This document shows, piece after piece, positions 61,582 through 64,000 of a stretch of DNA of 64,000 nucleotides. The position numbers and the translations under genes are program-made. The DNA is from Ponticaulis sp. (GTDB lineage: Bacteria > Pseudomonadota > Alphaproteobacteria > Caulobacterales > Hyphomonadaceae). The notes beneath the pieces were generated by a model. That model did not search any database and was not told the DNA's origin. It was given only the letters and a program-made list of their open reading frames with translations. Each line of letters opens with the position of its first letter. The stretch's first letter is position 1. Where the stretch lies: positions 710,438 to 774,437 of the forward strand of contig PBNO01000006.1 in assembly GCA_002723155.1 (NCBI GenBank), in the 5' to 3' direction.

Positions 61582-62022
61582 ATGAAGCTTTTGTCGACCG
61601 GCCTCGCCGCAGTTTTCCTTCTTAGCGCCGCGTCTGCTCACGCAGAAGAAATCGCGCTCAATCCGGGCCAGTGGTCCTTCACCCAGGAAGGTGCGGTTAC
61701 GGTAATGGGCAACACAATGCCAATGCCGCCGGAGAACAATCTGGAATGCATCACCGAAGAGGACGCAGCCTTTGACCCGGATGAGTTCCGTCAGGATGGC
61801 TGCGATATCACGGCGATTTCCGAGACATCCACCCGACATGAATACGCGATGGTCTGCGAGTCTCAGGAAATGAGCATGTCCGGCGATCTGGTCATTGAAC
61901 TTAGCGATGGCGGCAACAGCGCATCAATCACATCGAACATGTCCGGTCAGGGACCAGGCATGGGTGAGATGACAGCGGTTCTGCTGATCGAAGCTGAGCG
62001 CGTTGGTGAGTGCGCGCAATAA
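61582..62022 (+). CDS. Secreted DUF3617-like protein
   Basis: A 146-aa protein with a signal peptide (LLSTGLAAVFLLSAASAHA). The mature part has ALNPGQWSFTQEG near the start, a CITEEDA segment, and alternating strands with conserved cysteines (LECITE, DGCDIT, MVCESQ and GECAQ). This suits the DUF3617 pattern of small exported lipocalin-like proteins: PGxW followed by Cys pairs. Function unknown. The ATG at 61582 follows AGGGGAT, and a strong terminator follows the gene. Confidence 0.8.
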   Translation: MKLLSTGLAAVFLLSAASAHAEEIALNPGQWSFTQEGAVTVMGNTMPMPPENNLECITEEDAAFDPDEFRQDGCDITAISETSTRHEYAMVCESQEMSMSGDLVIELSDGGNSASITSNMSGQGPGMGEMTAVLLIEAERVGECAQ

Positions 62023-62045
62023 CGGCACGCCGATAAGCTGATAAG

Positions 62046-62076
62046 AAAAAGACGAGGCGAAGGCCTCGTCTTTTTT
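62046..62076. terminator. Bidirectional terminator between the DUF3617-like and msrA genes
   Basis: GACGAGGC-GAAG-GCCTCGTC is a perfect 8-bp stem with AAAAA before it and TTTTTT after it. Confidence 0.92.
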
Positions 62077-62078
62077 GT

Positions 62079-62753
62079 TTAGTGCTCTGCGTGATCAAGC
62101 GGCGGCGTATTCGCCCAGACCTGATCAATGCGCTGATCACGTCCGCAGCGCGCGCGATAGAACTCATAGCGCTGGCGGTTCTCGATATAATAATTCTGGT
62201 GATAGTCCTCAGCCGGCCAGAAGGTTTCCTGATCGATGATCTGGGTCACGATTGGCGCAGGCAGCGTGTCGCCCTCAACCAGCTCTGCCAGTGAGGCTTC
62301 CGCAATCTCGCGCTCCTGAGGAGTCTCCACGAAGATAGCCGTACGATAGCTTGGCCCGGTGTCACAGAACTGACCGTTCGGATTTGTCGGATCAATCGTG
62401 CGCCAGTAATAGTCCACCAGCTCGTCGAATGTGACGACGCTTGGATCATAGATCACGCGCACAGCTTCGTAATGGCCTGTATTGCCACGCGTGACTTGCT
62501 CATAGCTTGGGTTAGCAACACTGCCGCCAGTATAGCCAGATATCGTCTCAAGCACGCCGTCGACTTTGTCGAAATCGGCTTCCGTGCACCAGAAACATCC
62601 ACCCGCAAAAACGGCGTCTGCCTGAGAGACAGCCACTGGCGTGTCGCTGTTCTGATCAGCGCCTGCCTGAGTGAAAACTGTGATGGTTGTGGCCGCCAGA
62701 CCGGCAGCAATCGCAACCGCGAAATTCTTTGGGATACGCATACTCATTCCCAT
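62079..62753 (-). CDS. msrA: Exported peptide methionine sulfoxide reductase MsrA
   Basis: A 224-aa MsrA. The hydrophobic N-terminus (NFAVAIAAGLAATTITVFTQAGA) directs it to the periplasm. The catalytic GGCFWCTEADFDKVDGV has Cys53 and Cys56, and SGYTGGSVANPSYEQV, YWRTIDPTNPNGQFCDTGPSYRTAIF and QTFWPAEDYHQNYY-type segments follow. It repairs Met-S-sulfoxide in periplasmic proteins. A later start at 62741 has a better-spaced GGGA and may be the true one. The C-terminal RARCGRD may supply a resolving Cys. Confidence 0.95.
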   Translation of the reverse strand: MGMSMRIPKNFAVAIAAGLAATTITVFTQAGADQNSDTPVAVSQADAVFAGGCFWCTEADFDKVDGVLETISGYTGGSVANPSYEQVTRGNTGHYEAVRVIYDPSVVTFDELVDYYWRTIDPTNPNGQFCDTGPSYRTAIFVETPQEREIAEASLAELVEGDTLPAPIVTQIIDQETFWPAEDYHQNYYIENRQRYEFYRARCGRDQRIDQVWANTPPLDHAEH

Positions 62754-62895
62754 TTGCCCGATAACCGCAGGTCTAATTTTTCGCGCCTGCGTGTTTTTGT
62801 GGATCGTATTAGGGGTCTAAGGCGCTCGATTTCCACCCTGCTCATGCAGATGTGACTGTAAGAACTCACAAGCGTGACGAAAAAGTCGCAACTTC

Positions 62896-64000
62896 TTAAC
62901 GCGGCTGTACGCGGATCGCGACGCGGGATTCCCGCCCCTCAGGGTCTACAGCAGAGACATTGTAGAATCCCGGCCCACGCGGCACCCAGTATGGCGCGCC
63001 CGCTGCATCCAGCGAGATCGGCTCACCATCCACGAACCAGCGAAGGTCTCCACTGCCACGTCCTGACAGCACAAAGCCCGGATTTGGATGGTCATCGCGC
63101 TTTTGTACCAGCACCACATTCTCCGGCGGGAAGAGGATAAGCGGCGGGTCATCATCCCGCCCAAAGCGGGCCATAGCATGCTGGGGCGTAAAGCTTTCCT
63201 CCGCCATCAGCCGGTCCTGCGCATTGCCCTGCGTATCAAGCTCGGCCGAGACGCGGTCGAACACATTGAACAGGATTGGCAGAGCCGCGCGTCGCCCGGT
63301 TGCGCCGGGTCTTGGCGCACCATCTGCGCGCCCGACCCAGACAATAACCGTATGACCACGCGCAATACCTGCCGCCCACGCATCGCGGAAGCCGTAAGAC
63401 TTTCCCGTCTTGAAGGCGATTTCCGGCGCATCCTGCGTCAGGTTGGAGGGCATGCGCCCTTCAGGTGTTGGAGCAGACTGCAGGATTTCAATCAGCTCGG
63501 CTGCCGAGCCTGCACTCATAAAGCGGCGCGCGGGCGTATTGCCAGCTTCGGCGGCCTCAGTCTCTGTCCAGACGAGGGGGCGCATCAGTCCGCCATCACC
63601 AAGCCCTGAATAGAGGAGCGCCAGATCCTGGACGGTCATCCCGACACCGCCAAGTGCGAGCGCGAGGCCCGGATCACGAGACGCCGACCCGTAAACGCGC
63701 AAAGGCACACCCGCGAGTTCAAGAGACGTTGCAAATCGTTCAGGCCCGATGCGGTCCAGCGCCAGAACCGCAGGCACATTGAGCGAGTGCTGAAGCGCAT
63801 CGCTTACCCGCACTTGCCCGCGGAAGGACCGGTCGAAATTCTCAGGCCGATAGGTGTTAAACCGCGCTGGCAGGTCCTCAATGAAGGTATCCGGCATGGC
63901 GAGACCATCATCAAAAGCGAGGCCGTAAATGAAGGGCTTTAATGTTGACCCAGGAGAGCGCGGCGAATTCGTCAGATCAATCCAGCCACCCGGACGCTCC
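62896..64000 (-). CDS. pbpC: Penicillin-binding protein 1C, C-terminal part
   Basis: About 368 residues of a class A penicillin-binding protein that runs off the right edge. The entering part reads SPRSPGSTLKPFIYGLAFDDG, the PBP1C transpeptidase region. FIEDLPARFNTYRPENFD, VRVSDALQHSLNVPAV with the SxN motif, and the KTG of FKTGKSYGFRDAWAAG follow. The last ~90 residues form the PBP1C-specific C-terminal domain (LSGRGSGDLRWFVDGEPISLD, ending RVAIRVQPR). It acts at the inner membrane in peptidoglycan synthesis. The catalytic Ser and transglycosylase domain are outside the window. Confidence 0.95.
   Translation of the reverse strand, partial: ERPGGWIDLTNSPRSPGSTLKPFIYGLAFDDGLAMPDTFIEDLPARFNTYRPENFDRSFRGQVRVSDALQHSLNVPAVLALDRIGPERFATSLELAGVPLRVYGSASRDPGLALALGGVGMTVQDLALLYSGLGDGGLMRPLVWTETEAAEAGNTPARRFMSAGSAAELIEILQSAPTPEGRMPSNLTQDAPEIAFKTGKSYGFRDAWAAGIARGHTVIVWVGRADGAPRPGATGRRAALPILFNVFDRVSAELDTQGNAQDRLMAEESFTPQHAMARFGRDDDPPLILFPPENVVLVQKRDDHPNPGFVLSGRGSGDLRWFVDGEPISLDAAGAPYWVPRGPGFYNVSAVDPEGRESRVAIRVQPR

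Noticed and set aside
1..64000. CRISPR array, rRNA operon or complete insertion sequence
   Set aside because: No regularly spaced direct repeats, no rRNA segments and no transposase-like frames were seen in the window.

Overview
The window looks like chromosomal DNA of an alphaproteobacterium, most likely a marine, Caulobacter-like lineage (Hyphomonadaceae, Maricaulaceae or Parvularculaceae type). The pointers are the long-form dCTP deaminase, the short PutA without a ribbon-helix-helix domain, a NuoE-type helix-hairpin-helix tail on a phasin, an Oar-like TonB receptor, MetZ-based methionine synthesis, and many secreted or lipid-anchored proteins. The genus assignment is inference. No search could be run, so all family names come from reading motifs.

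Bases 1-6.4 kb form one end of an integrated element. A P4-type tyrosine integrase lies beside the 3' end of a tRNA-Leu(CAG) gene. Going leftward on the minus strand there follow an unknown conserved protein, an AlpA-like regulator, a winged-helix-like protein, a zinc-ribbon protein, and a type I restriction-modification cargo: a methylase fused to a single specificity domain, then the start of HsdR. The far attachment site lies beyond the left edge.

6.6-30.5 kb is mostly core metabolism: M20 amidohydrolase, type-B carboxylesterase, YitT membrane protein, GT4 mannosyltransferase-like enzyme, PutA, an odd cytoplasmic receptor-like protein (signalling tip first, sensor last), dCTP deaminase, MetZ with a possible structured leader, ApaG, TrkH, KdsA, a FATP-type acyl-CoA synthetase, alkaline phosphatase lipoprotein, DMT exporter and GluQ. 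30.5-41 kb holds two tandem secreted paralogues, AlkA-like glycosylase, HNH protein, a large acidic low-complexity protein, a TlpA-like lipoprotein, SuhB-like phosphatase and an opgG-opgH osmoregulated-glucan operon.

41-49 kb carries class Ia ribonucleotide reductase split into two loci, nrdA and nrdB, 4.5 kb apart. Each has a pair of NrdR-like boxes 31-32 bp apart, and the nrdB promoter also has a perfect DnaA box. Between them lie small membrane or secreted proteins and a TonB receptor with a His-rich partner. Upstream of nrdA is a 770-bp gap holding two strong palindromes, a third palindrome and an orphan terminator, which may mark an unannotated transcript. 50-60 kb is a polyamine neighbourhood: ornithine/lysine decarboxylase with a structured leader, agmatine deiminase, N-carbamoylputrescine amidase and SAM decarboxylase. 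Interspersed are MurI, a phasin with a perfect 23-bp operator-like palindrome, and a very large TonB receptor. The window ends with a GT39 transferase, a DUF3617-like protein, MsrA and a partial PBP1C.

I see no CRISPR array, rRNA, complete insertion sequence or clearly new multi-gene defence system. The most notable items are the orphan palindromes and terminator near 41 kb, the leaders of metZ and the decarboxylase, the inverted receptor-like protein, the phasin-HhH fusion with its palindrome, and the M-S fused restriction system on the tRNA-Leu island.
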